Source: Begonia masoniana
Taxonomy: Eukaryota > Streptophyta > Magnoliopsida > Cucurbitales > Begoniaceae
Length of the DNA stretch: 64,000 nucleotides
Reading direction: 5' to 3'
Assembly: GCA_022432975.1 (NCBI GenBank)
Contig: CM039512.1
Span: 43,251,124 to 43,315,123, forward strand
Shown: positions 9,275 to 21,000 of the stretch, in pieces
How the letters are laid out: the number at the start of each line of letters is the position of its first letter
How positions within the stretch are numbered: position 1 is the stretch's first letter
Made by a program: the position numbers and the translations under genes
The notes under the pieces: model-generated
What the model was told of the DNA's origin: nothing
The model's database searches: none
What the model saw: the letters and a program-made list of their open reading frames with translations, nothing else

Positions 9275-12187
9275 AAGGCATTGTTGAAGTCTATTGATCA
9301 ACAATTTAAGACTTCAGATAAGGCCCTTGTCAGTATTCTGATAATGAAGTTTTCTTCATTGAGGCTCCCATAAGTGAGAGGTGTGCGTGAGCACATAATG
9401 CAAACGAGGGACATTGCAGCTCAGCTCAAGACATTTGAGGTTGACATGTCTGACTCTTTCTTTGTGCACTATATTTTGAATACTCTTCCACAACAATATG
9501 GACCCTTCAAAATATCCTACAACACAAGGATAAATGGTTTATAAATGACTTATTGGCCATGTGTGTTCAAGAGGAAGGAAAATTAACTATAGAAATGGGT
9601 GAAAGTGCATACGTGGCAACACAAGGAAAGAAGCAGCATCGAGCCAAAAACAAAGGGAAAGGTAAAGTATCGATCCAGGATGGTGTAATTAAAAAGGAAT
9701 CCAGGTGTTTCCTTTGTAATAAAAAAGGACACATAAAGAAGGATTGCACCAAGCATATCGTTTGACTTGAAAATAAAGGTACGTTAGTCTCATTTGTTTG
9801 TTTTGAATCTAATATGGTTGATTCTATTTGTGACACATGGTGGATTTATTCAGGTTTTACAATCCATATTTCAAATACCTTGCAGGGTATGCGAAATCTG
9901 AGAAAGTCAGTAAGAAGTGAACAATGCATCTATACAGGCAGCAAAATGCGTTCACATGTGAAGGCTATTGACACATACAGTTTGATTTTGAGTAGTGGTT
10001 TTCTATTAAAATTAGAAAAGACATTTTATATTCCTAGTTTTTTTTAGGAATTTAATTTGTGTCAAGACTTGTACCATTTAGATATTTCTTTAACTTTTCA
10101 GATGTAAATTTCAGTTTAATTTAAAAATTTGATCTTATTGGAAGTGGTATATTGTCTGATGATCTTTTCTCTCTTAATTTGCAAAGTAATACGCTTTATA
10201 ATGTTATGCATGTTTTTATACTGGTAATAAAAGATATGTTACAAATGAGTATTCATCTAACTTATGTCAATGGAGATTGGGACATATCTCAATATAAAGA
10301 GTTAAAAGATTAGTAAATGATAAAGTACTTAGTACTTAGGATTTTACTAATTTTGACATTTGTGTGGACTGTATTAAGGGTAAACAGACCAACAAGAGTA
10401 AGAAATAAGAGTACTAACATATTAGAGATCATACATTTAGATATTTGGGGTGCAATTATGGACTTGTATGGGTTCTAGATACTTCATCTCTTTCATAAAT
10501 GATTTCTCGTGATATATGTATATCTACTTGCTTCATAATAAGGATGAAGCACTAGAAGCCTTTAAGGTTGTCAAGGCTGAAATAGAAAAACAATGCAGTA
10601 AGTAAATAAAAATTGTGAGAACTGATAGAGGTGGAGAATATTATGGTAGATACACTGAGAATGGACAAGCACCTGGTCCGTTTGCAAAATTTCTTCAAGA
10701 GCAAAAAATAGTTGCTTAGTATACTATGTTTAGTTCTCCATACTAGAATGGTGTAACTGAAAGAAGAAACTGGACATTATTGGACATGATGAGGAGTATG
10801 CGTAACAACTCCAAACTTCTGGATTTTTTGTGGACTGAGACTCTTAAGATAACTGTGTATATATTAAATCGAGTTCCAACTAAGGCTATTTCTAAAACGC
10901 CAATTGAGTTATTGAAAGGTTGGAAACCGAGTTTACAATATATACGCATATTAGGATGTCTGTATGAAGTAAAGATATAAATTCACAAGAAAAGAAACTA
11001 GACTCAAGGAATATCAGCGGGTATTTCATTGGACATGTTGAGAGGTCAAAGAGTTATAAGCTCTACTGTCCATCTCATAGTACAAGAATTGTGGAATCAA
11101 GAAACACCAAATTTCTTGAGAATCACTTGATTAGTGTGAGTGATCAATTTCAGGACATTATTACTGAAAGTGATCACATTGATGTTCAACCTTCTAATTC
11201 AGGTGATAGATTGATTGCTATTAATGACACTCCTCAAGGCCAAATGAGTGTTGAACAATCAATCAATAAAGCTTCACAAGTTGCTGATTATGATCAAGTA
11301 GATCAAATTCTTGAGGAAATGTCAGATATTGTCGATCAACCAGTTGAGCGACATATTTCTCAAGAAAATGTGGAAACAACACTAAGAAGATCTACTAGAG
11401 AAAAGAAATAAGTCGTTTATAATGACTATGTTGTGTATGAACAAGAATCAAACTATAATATTGGAGCTGAAAATGATCCCAAAACGTTTTCACAAGCCAT
11501 GAGTTATAATGAATCAAATTTATGGTATGATGTTATGAAAGATTAGATGAATTCTATGAGTTCTAATAAGGTTTAGGATCTCATCAAATTGCATGTTGGT
11601 GTAAAAGCCATAGGGTGTAAATGAGTTTTGAAAACTAAAAAGACTCATTGGGCAACGTTGAGAGATATAAGGCTAGACTCGTAGTTAAAAGATTCACTCA
11701 AAGAGAAGGAATTGACGATAAGGAGACTTTTTCTCCTGTATCAAAAAAAGATTCTCTTCGCATCATTCTAGCATTAGTTGTACATTTTAACTTGGAGTTG
11801 CAACAAATGGATGTGAAAACGACATTTCTAAATGGAGTTATAAAAGAAGAGTTTTATATGAAACAACCTAAAAGCTTTTCCTCTAGTGAAGGTGAGCATT
11901 TAGTCTGCAAATTTAAAAAATCCATATACCAACTTAAACAAGCTTCTCGTCAATGATATTTAAAACTTCATGATATTATCTATTCTTTTAGTTTTGAAGA
12001 TAACATTATGGATTAGTGTGCATACCTTAAGGTAAGTGGGAGTAAATTTTGTTTTCTAATTTTATATATGAATGATATTTTGCTTGATACTAATGACAAA
12101 GAATTATTACATGAGGTGAAACATTCTCTCTCAAACTTTTGATATGAAGGACATGGATGATGCATCCTATGTTATAGCAATTAAGAT
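9275..12187 (+). pseudogene. Ty1/copia gag-pol, central decayed part
   Basis: Copia polyprotein remnants in order: the rest of Gag (9,280-9,540, LKSIDQQFKTSDKAL then LNTLPQQYGPFK); a zinc knuckle CFLCNKKGHIKKDC at about 9,708-9,749; a pre-integrase region with WRLGH near 10,275; integrase fragments at about 10,600-10,980; and reverse transcriptase at about 11,650-12,120 (YKARLVVKRFTQREGID, QQMDVKTTFLNG). A YMNDILL-like box at about 12,065 stands where YVDD is expected. There are many stops and frameshifts, so it is long dead. It continues after the hAT insertion at 13,096. Confidence 0.85.
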
Positions 12188-13087
12188 TAGGGGTGATCGT
12201 GGTCCAGTTCGGTCTGGTTTCTGGAGAAATTAGGAGCGGACATTTAAATTCGGTTTTCAATTTTTTGGACCAATAAGTCCAAAAAAAATTTCAGAACCGC
12301 ACCAGAATTCTAGTCTCGGTTCTGGTCCGGTTCTGGTCCTCCCAGGTTTTAGGTCTCAAAAATCAAAACAGATTATTGGATCTCGGTTTAGGCTAGAAAT
12401 CACTGCTTCTTTGCAACATTTTTTACCAATAAATCTTTCCAAAATAGAAGCAAAATTGAATCAATAACAATAGAAAGAGCAGAACCAAACTTTTGGTTTG
12501 AATTTTGATGATCCTTGATTGAAACAGGACCTAACAGTGAAGATCGAACGCCAAGGAAGAAACAAAAAACTGAACAACGAACTTGTCTGGGTGGAAGAAT
12601 TGCGAAAATCACAAGATTAGATGAAGTGATAAATAAACCCTAATCAAAAACAAAAAAAGCTTAGCTTCGTCGGACGAGTGGTCGAGCGGCGATGGCGACT
12701 GGTGAGGACGCGACTTGGCGAGGGCGAGGGCGAGGGCGAGGGCGAGGGCGACTGGGCGACGATGACAACGACGGCGAGCTTTCGGCGAGGGCAACTGGGC
12801 GACGACGAGCTTTCGGCGATTTGCAATTCTGCGAAGATGAGAAGAGAGAAGAGAGAAGTGAGAACTGAAGCTCGAGCCCTTGACAGTCGATGGTTACTTA
12901 GGGCAATGTGGTTTGGATCGGTTCTAAATGAGCTGACTCATTAGAACCGAAAACCAGACTGAGATTTTCGGTTCTGGTTAATACATAATCGAAAATCCTT
13001 TTTTTCTTCTTCAGAACCTCCCAGAACCGGACCAAACCGTCGGTTCTGGTTCGGTTCTTCGTTTCTCGATTTTTTTTCTTACCCCTA
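12188..13087. mobile_element. Non-autonomous hAT-type transposon, 900 bp
   Basis: Exactly 900 bp, flanked by the 8-bp duplication ATTAAGAT (12,180-12,187 and 13,088-13,095). The ends are short inverted repeats (TAGGGGTGA and, on the other strand, TAGGGGTAA). An 8-bp duplication and TAGGGGTG-type ends are hallmarks of hAT elements. Sub-terminal copies of GGTTCTGG/CCGGTTCTGG-type words occur in both orientations near 12,205-12,340 and 12,905-13,060. No transposase is encoded. A GGGCGA hexanucleotide array lies at about 12,720-12,752, and the open frames around it are low complexity. Confidence 0.85.
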
Positions 13088-13095
13088 ATTAAGAT

Positions 13096-14200
13096 ACATC
13101 GAGACATATTTTGGGTCTGTCTCAGAAAACCTATATCAATAAAGTATTAGAGAGATTTACGATGAAATATTTTTCACCGAGTGTAGCTCCCATTGTGAAG
13201 GGTGATAGGTTCCATTTGGACCAATGCCCGAAAAATGATCTTGAGAGGGAGCGAATGAAAAACATTTTATATGCTTCAGCTGTTTGAAGGCTTATGTATG
13301 CTTAGGTTTGTACAAGATCTGTCATTGCATTCGTAGTTGGAATGTTAGGAAGATATCAAGTATAGACCACTAGGTAGCTGCAAAGAAGGTGATAAGGTAC
13401 CTTCAAGGGACCAAAGACTACATGTTTATATACAGACAGACTGATGATTTGGAAGTGATTGGTTATTCCGATTTAAACTTTGCTGGCTGTGTTGATTCAC
13501 TAAAATCAATGTCCAAATATATTTTTATATTTGCTAGTGGAGCTGTGTCATGGAGGAGTGCTAAGCAATCACTAACTACAACTTCCACTATGTAAGCTAA
13601 GTTTGTTTCATGTTTTTTAGGCTACCTTACATGGTATATGGTTGAAGAGTTTAACTATCGGGCTTAGAATTGTGGATTCAATTGCTAAGCCATTGAGGTT
13701 GTACTGTGACAACTCAACTGTTGTTTTTATGGCTAAGAATAATAGAAGTGGTAGTCAAAACAAGCATATCGACATCTAGCCATAAGATAACGTGTTAAGA
13801 ATAAATCAATGGTCATTGAGTACATTAGCACTGAGTTGATGTTAGCTAATTCTTTGACAAAAGGCATACCACCTTAAAAATTCTAGGATCATGTACAACA
13901 AATGAGAATTGGTTCCTTTATGTAATTTCGTTGTAACAACGAAAATTAATAAAACTATGCTATGCTTTCTCATGTTGTTTTATTATATGCACATGTTTAT
14001 TCTAAGAAACATCAATAAAGTTTAGACCTAAAATAAACATAGGCTTTATTCATTAAGTTGTATGAGCTGGTGATTAAGAAACACGATGCATAATATTAAC
14101 ATGGATGATAATACTCGACTTTAAGAGTATCTATCGCTATGATTCATGTATTTTGTTTCTTAGTAAGAAAAATGATGGAAATATGGACCAAATGAGAGAA
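13096..14200 (+). pseudogene. Ty1/copia RT end, RNase H and 3' leader
   Basis: Copia reading resumes directly after the hAT insertion with the end of the RT region (LSQKTYINKVLERF) and then the RNase H block at about 13,389-13,600 (RYLQGTKDYMF, GYSDLNFAG, GAVSWRSAKQ). Stops interrupt the frame after 13,595. The typical terminal MLANSLTKG motif is at about 13,835-13,865. The stretch to 14,200 is the untranslated region, ending in a purine-rich GAGAGAA. Confidence 0.8.
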
Positions 14201-14870
14201 TATTAGAAATGTTATATTTCATGATGTTATATTTTCATAAACTTAGTGGTCCATAATATGATAACCCATCATTTGAATTATCACAACCTTGCGTTCATGC
14301 CCTTTGAAGACACACGTACATTGGAGACACTCTTTGACAGAAAGAGTCCTTTGGTGTTTGTAGTTTGGGTCCCCCAATTCTGTCAATCTAATAGTTATCG
14401 AATTTCGATTATTGGGACAACATCAAGAGGAGATTGATCAAGGGTTAGAAGGTCTTATATCGTGAAACATAATAAAGGTCAAATCAAACATAAAGTTAGA
14501 GCTTCGATGGCAGGAGGTACGCAAAAGTTCTCCATAAGATCTAATTGCTTGTATGATTTATCAAGTATGTTTAGATCGTGAATAAAGTCTAACTTAACAT
14601 ATAAGGGTCCTAACTCCACTACTTGTTTGTCTTTTCTTAGAATCAGAGTACTACAATTTCATGAATTGAGAACAAATAAAGCATTTAATGCATTGAGAAC
14701 TAAGTTGACGCCCATTACGACTGTCTCCTTCACCAAGCAGGAGAAGAAAAATCTAAGAAAGAATATCATACAATTAGCTTCAATGCAATCAGTAAACGAA
14801 ACCCGAGAAGAACAAGGAATTTTTGTAACATCTAAAACAACCTAAGAGAAAAACATAATTGATAGTTTCA
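14201..14870 (+). repeat. Probable copia 3' LTR remnant
   Basis: TATTAGAAATGT directly after the purine tract looks like a decayed copia LTR start (usual TGTTAG). The end was not located and the matching 5' LTR is not in the window, so the right boundary is a guess. No gene is seen here; the short frame at 14,627-14,845 has no recognisable features. Confidence 0.35.
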
Positions 14871-15013
14871 TAAGTTGTAGAAAGTTATTATTAAAACACA
14901 ACTTAGAGTTATCAATCCAATATTTAAGCGAGGAGAATCCATGGATTCATTAATACATACTGCATCACAATCTGGAAGCTAACACAGTCAACTCTTTTAG
15001 AAACCTCATCAGA
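14871..15013 (-). other. 3' flank or 3' UTR of the AG-like gene
   Basis: No clear polyadenylation hexamer was found by eye, so the transcript end is undetermined. The boundary with the copia remnant is also uncertain. Confidence 0.3.
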
Positions 15014-18000
15014 TTAGCTGCTTAAGAATTCAAATTGAATCAGCAGGTTAGAAAATGAAAACGAAGAATAATAAATACAGTGGAGAATTCACTATGAATT
15101 TACCCTAATTGAAGGGACATGTGGTCTTGACGTGGATACTCCTGATTGGCGGGTTGTAATGCATTCACTGGAAAATAGTTTCTCACGTCATATTGTTGAG
15201 ACTGCATTAATTCAAAGCTTCCTCCTCCCATCACGTTCATGTTTTGCTGGTTTCTCTCATTCTCTGCTATCTGCTTCACATTCACTCAAATCAAATCTCA
15301 AATTGCAGTCAGTAAGACTATATTACATAAACACATTATGACTCAGCTCCATGAATTATATTTTTGACAAATCTTTTAGAAAATATGTTTAAGTTCCAAG
15401 TTTCATGATCTGTTGGAAATGATGCAGCTAATGGTTCGAAAAAGCTAACTCGTTATTGATGGTCGTTCTCCAAAAAACTTCCAATTGTTAGGTTAAAACT
15501 AATTTAACTGTTTTTGCATTCTTTTCTCACGGATATGTCAATGTTCTTGCATGTGAATATTTTACTTTTCCAACATACTAATTTGTTGTTGAACCTAGAA
15601 TATCATGTTTTAATATCATAATAAATTATAAACAACCTCAAAAATTTAATGTGATCATGTATATATTTTTTTACGAACAGTGGGTGTAAATAAACTAGTT
15701 GGTTGGTTTACCCTCATCGTAACTTTGAGTTTTCAAACTTAACAGATGTATTGATTTTTCTAAATATTAAGAATTCATTTTCTTCATAGTTGTAACGAAA
15801 AAAAGTTATGATTCCAGACCATTCCACAAATAACCGTGGTTAATAATGTTGATCATGTCCTATATAATTGTAAAACACATATATAAATGAGATAGAGAGA
15901 GAGAGTGACCTTTGCTCGAAGAAGCTGATTATTGTTGTGCAAGTCGATTTCCTGAACTAATCCACATTTTGGTTAACAAAGAACACTTCATAAGCTACTT
16001 GTACACACGGTACATACGTACATACACATCATATACACATCTATGCATGAAAAAACAAGCGTGCATACTGTAAGTCATTTGACAAATAAAGTTGGTGAAA
16101 TGCAAATTAAATAACCTGTAACACATGTGACAGAAATAATACGCCAATAAAATTCTTTCAAAGATGAGCTAAAAATGCAACTCATTTTAAAAATGAGGTA
16201 TTAATCTAATTATGCATATATGGAATTGATATATTGTTGTTGCTGCATGAATTCTTTTTAATAATGTCTAAGGGAGAGAAAGAAAATTCAAAGGTTACTC
16301 TTGCCTAATTATTCATAACAAAGGGGAAAAGTACACAAAGAATGAGTTTATGAACTTTAAAAGTTTTTAATCTCATAAAAAAGTTAGGAAACCTAATTCA
16401 CCCCCTCTACCTGAAGGGTTATTGGAAAATAATCTACAATGAAGAGTCTTGTCGCGAGGACGTAGACAGTTTGACCAAACCACGTTAACAAACATGTTTG
16501 CTATCTGCTTATTGTTATTATTGTTTGATTGCATGTTAGAAATAATTTGTTAAATAGGAGAGAAAATATAAAGTTTAAGATAGCAAACTTTAAAGTTTTT
16601 AATCAAACAAAAAAGTTAGTAAGCAATTGAAAGACAACATTCAAACAAAGAAATACTTATTGAAAAATATGTGATGTTAGAACGAACAAAAAAGTTAGTA
16701 AGCAATTGAAAGACAACATTCAAACAAAGAAATACTTATTGAAAAATATGTGATGTTAGAACGAGACTTTTAGCAATTCCTGAATGTGGGTGGTAGGGGG
16801 ATGTCTTCAATCCCTTTGAAGAATCTCTTCACCTATTTCAAATGGTCCATGAATTGGGTTTAAATCGTCATGAGATAGTTCAATTCCTATCTATTGTTAG
16901 TTTCAAAGGGAGAACTGCGACTCGTTAACCTTAGATCCACCTTTCCTAAACGATATGAGAATGTAAAATTTCTCAGTATTGGGTAGTTTCGTGATTATTC
17001 TTGTCCTCACACGAATTACCATAAAAATCTCTCTTAGGGGTTTGACATCCCTGTTAATTATATTTTTGTTGAATTTTGGTTTTGATAGAGGTTTAATTCT
17101 GCTAACAATGTATTATTACTTTGGAATGAGACTAACACATTTTTTTTTATTCTACCCTAAACTCTTCTTGTTTGTTTAAGGAGAGAAACTACTTAAGATC
17201 TTGTCTACCTTTCTCAAATAATATAAAGTTGTGTAACTCTTTAAGTATTGATTCGTCCTGTTAGCATTCTCATCCTCTGACGCAGCGGAAATTGCAGAAA
17301 ATTATCGGAACTCACAAAAGCTGTTGAACCGCGCACGATTACCAGCAGTTGTCTTCTAAAATCTGTTGAATCGCGCACGATTACCAGATTAAAGGCATCA
17401 ATCTCAAACCCTAGAGAGAGTAGAAACTGGAAAAGAGGCAAACTTTCATTCAATTCAAAAACTGTCTCAACCCTAAAGAAAAGAAACTATTTATATCGTC
17501 TTAAGAAAATTAAATAAATAACGGAATTAAAAGAAATAAAAATAATTGCAAAAACAACGATAAAAGTTATGGGCTCCGGAAGTCGGGCCTTCGCAAAGCT
17601 CGATCTTGTTGCTCTAGAAAATCCAATGCGATTTGATCCACATCATTCTCCCCAAGGACGAAAAAATTCGACCGCGAATTGTCAGCAGCATCATCATCAG
17701 AAGAGTCACCATGAAAAGGAATCAAATGCTTGACGTTGAACACATCGGCAGTGCGAATATGACTTGGCAACTTTAATCTGTAAGCATTTGGGTTGATCTT
17801 CTCGACGATTTCTAACGGTCCAAGCTTTTTGGAAGATAATTTGTTGTAATCCCCAACAGAAAAACGCTCCTTAGTGAGAACTGCCCATACGAAATCACCA
17901 ACTTGAAATTCAATATGCCTCCGTTTCCGATCCGCCGCCTGTTTATATTTCTGACTTGCTTGTTGTAGGTTCTCATGAACTGTCTTGTGAACGTTCTGCA

Positions 18001-21000
18001 AGCTGCTCACAAAATCTTCCGCTTTTCCTTGTATCTTTGACTTGTTGGGCAGTATCATTAAATCAAGGGGGCCCCGGGGTAAAATCGAGTATACTATCTG
18101 AAAAGGGCTGAAACCAGTGCTGCGATTAACAGTATGGTTGTGGGCGAACTCAGCTTGACACAACTTTTGATCCCAGCTCTTCACATGTTCTCCGACCAAA
18201 CATCGCAATAGATTACCCAAGGACCTGTTAACAACTTCAGTTTGTCCATCTGTCTGAGGGTGGTATGCACTACTGAAGTTGAGCTGCGTGTTCACCATCT
18301 TCCATAAACTGCGCCAAAAATGACTAAGGAATCGAGTGTCTCTATCGGAAACGATAGAGGCAGGTAGGCCATGAAGTCGATAAATATCTCGAAAAAATAA
18401 TTGGGCAACATTAACAGCATCAGTAGTCTTTTTGCAGGGAATAAAATGAACCATCTTTGAAAAACGATCGACAACGACATAGATGGAATCATTACCTCTC
18501 TGAGTTCTGGGTAGACCCAATACAAAATCCATACTAATGTCGACCCATGGTTGAGACGGTATTGGCAGTGGCATGTATAATCCGGCATTAGTCGCAGCAC
18601 CTTTTGAAACCTGACATATTCGACACCGTTGTACATATCTCTCCACCTCCTTTCGCATACTGGGCCAATAATAGGAAGCTTGAATTAATTGGAGTGTTCT
18701 GTCTCTGCCAACATGTCCTTCATTATGTAGTTCATGGATTATTTTATCCCGCAGGCTGCACGCTGGAATATATAATTGATTTCCCTTAAATAAGAATCCA
18801 TTATGTAGCAGAAAATCTGAATTGTGACCCGTTTGTATATCACTCGCAATCCTCAAAAATAAAGGGTCAGTAGCAAGCATATCAGAAAAAGAATCCAGTC
18901 CAGATACCTCAACTCGCATGCTAACCAGTAGGTTATTGCGACGGCTCAGAGCGTCAGCAACTCTGTTCGTAAGGCCTGCCTTGTGTTTGACCACAAAGGT
19001 GAACTTTTGCAAGTAAGCCATCCATCTGGCATGTTTAGGGGAAACTTTATCCTGGCTGTGCAAATGTCTTAACGAATCGTGATCGGTGTATAATACGAAC
19101 TCCTTATGAAATAGATAGTGTCGCCAATGTTTTACTGCCTGCACAACTGCATAAAATTCCATATCATAAGTACTGTAATTAACTTTACCACCAGATAATT
19201 TCTCGCTGAAATAAGCCACTGGCTTGCCGTTTTGGCTCAAGACAGCTCCAATTCCAACTTTCGAGGCATCAGTGTGTAGTTCAAATGGCTGCTGGAAGTC
19301 CGGCAATACCAAAATTGGTGCTGCAGTTAGTCGTGTTTTAATCAATTGAAATGCCTCGTCTGCCTCTGTAGTCCATATAAATTTTTCCCCTTTCATGCAG
19401 TCGGTCACAGGGGCCATGATACTACTGAAATGAGGAATAAAACGCCTATAAAAGGACGCCAACCCGTGAAAACTGCGTACTGCCGTAATCGAATCTGGTG
19501 TTGGCCAAGATGTAATCGCTTCAATCTTGCTCTCATCCATATGTAGGCCATCAGCTGATATCACATACCCCAAAAATAAAACCTTACGAGCCATGAATAC
19601 ACATTTCTTGATCGTAGCATAAAACCGATCGTTGCGAAGTACACAAAGAATTTCTCGTAAGTGTTGTAGGTGTTCTTCGGGGCTTGCGCTGTAAATTAAA
19701 ATATCATCAAAATATACAACCGCAAATTTTCCAATAAATGGCCTCAATAGCTGGTTCATCACTCGCATAAAAGTACTAGGGGCGTTAGACAGTCCGAATG
19801 GCATTACTAGCCATTCATATAATCCCTCCCGAGTTTTAAAAGCAGTCTTCCATTCATCGCCAGGCCTAATTCGAATCTGATAGTACCCACTTTTCAAATC
19901 AAGCTTGGAATATATGGTAGCCCCACTAATCTGATCTAATAAATCATCCAGGCGTGGAATGGGAAATCTGTACCTGACTGTTATTTTGTTGATGGCCCTG
20001 CTGTCTACACACATACGCCAAGAGCCATCTTTTTTGGGAGTTAACAAAGCTGGTACAGCACACGGGCTCATGCTCTCCTTGATGTGGCCCTTTGCTAATA
20101 ATTCTTCAACCTGTCTGCGCAGTTCTTCATGTTCTTTAGGACTCATTCTATAATGTGGTTTGTTAGGCAATGCCGCGCCTGGTTCTAAATCGATGTGGTG
20201 CTGTATATTTCGCAATGGGGGTAGATGGTCAGGAAGATCATCAGGGAAAACATCGAAAAACTCCGTTAATAACGGCGCCACTTCCGCCGGAATTGTTGTC
20301 GAACCCGAGGTATCTTTTCCAATCAGCACAAATACAGTATCTGCAGCTTTCAGTTCATCCTCGAATTGAGCTAAAGATAGCATAGTGGTATTGCTCGCTA
20401 GATTTGTCGGTTTGTTTGGCATCAAAACCACTTTAATCCCATTGAAGGTGAAGCTGTAAGTATTTGCCTTTCCGTCATGTAGCACCTTACGATCGTACTG
20501 CCAAGGTCTCCCAAGCAACAAATGACACGCGTCCATATGGACTACGTCACACCATATTTCATCTCGATATTTAGCCCCAATAGAGATAGGAATTAGCGCG
20601 CGCTTAGAGACTGTCACCTCACCCCCTTTCTTAAGCCAGGCGAGTTTATAGGGTTTAGGATGCTTCTCCGCTTTAATCTGTAGCTTCTGAACTGCTTCTT
20701 CAGAGACTATATTTTCACAACTTCCCGCATCGATCACAAAACGACACACTTTGCCTAGAATCGTGCAGGTGGACTGGAAAATATTACTTCGCAACCAGTC
20801 ATCGTCCCCCTGTATTTTTGGCGTTAAATAGGACCTTCGTACCACTAGAGCCACTCCGACATCTCCGGTAATAATTTCTTCCTCTTCTTGTTGTTCCTCA
20901 TCAAAGGTCGGATGTTCAGCCACAACGACATCTTCATTCTCACCATCATCAGTATCCGCAAATAGTGCCCGTTTGCCAACTCGCTTACAGTCTGACTGCC

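Noticed and set aside
12609..12944. Overlapping open frames rich in Ala-Leu or Gly-Glu
   Set aside because: They translate a GGGCGA hexanucleotide array inside a hAT non-autonomous element; no conserved protein.
18292..18636. Other-frame open reading frames inside the CRM polyprotein
   Set aside because: Shadows of the 1,467-residue frame.
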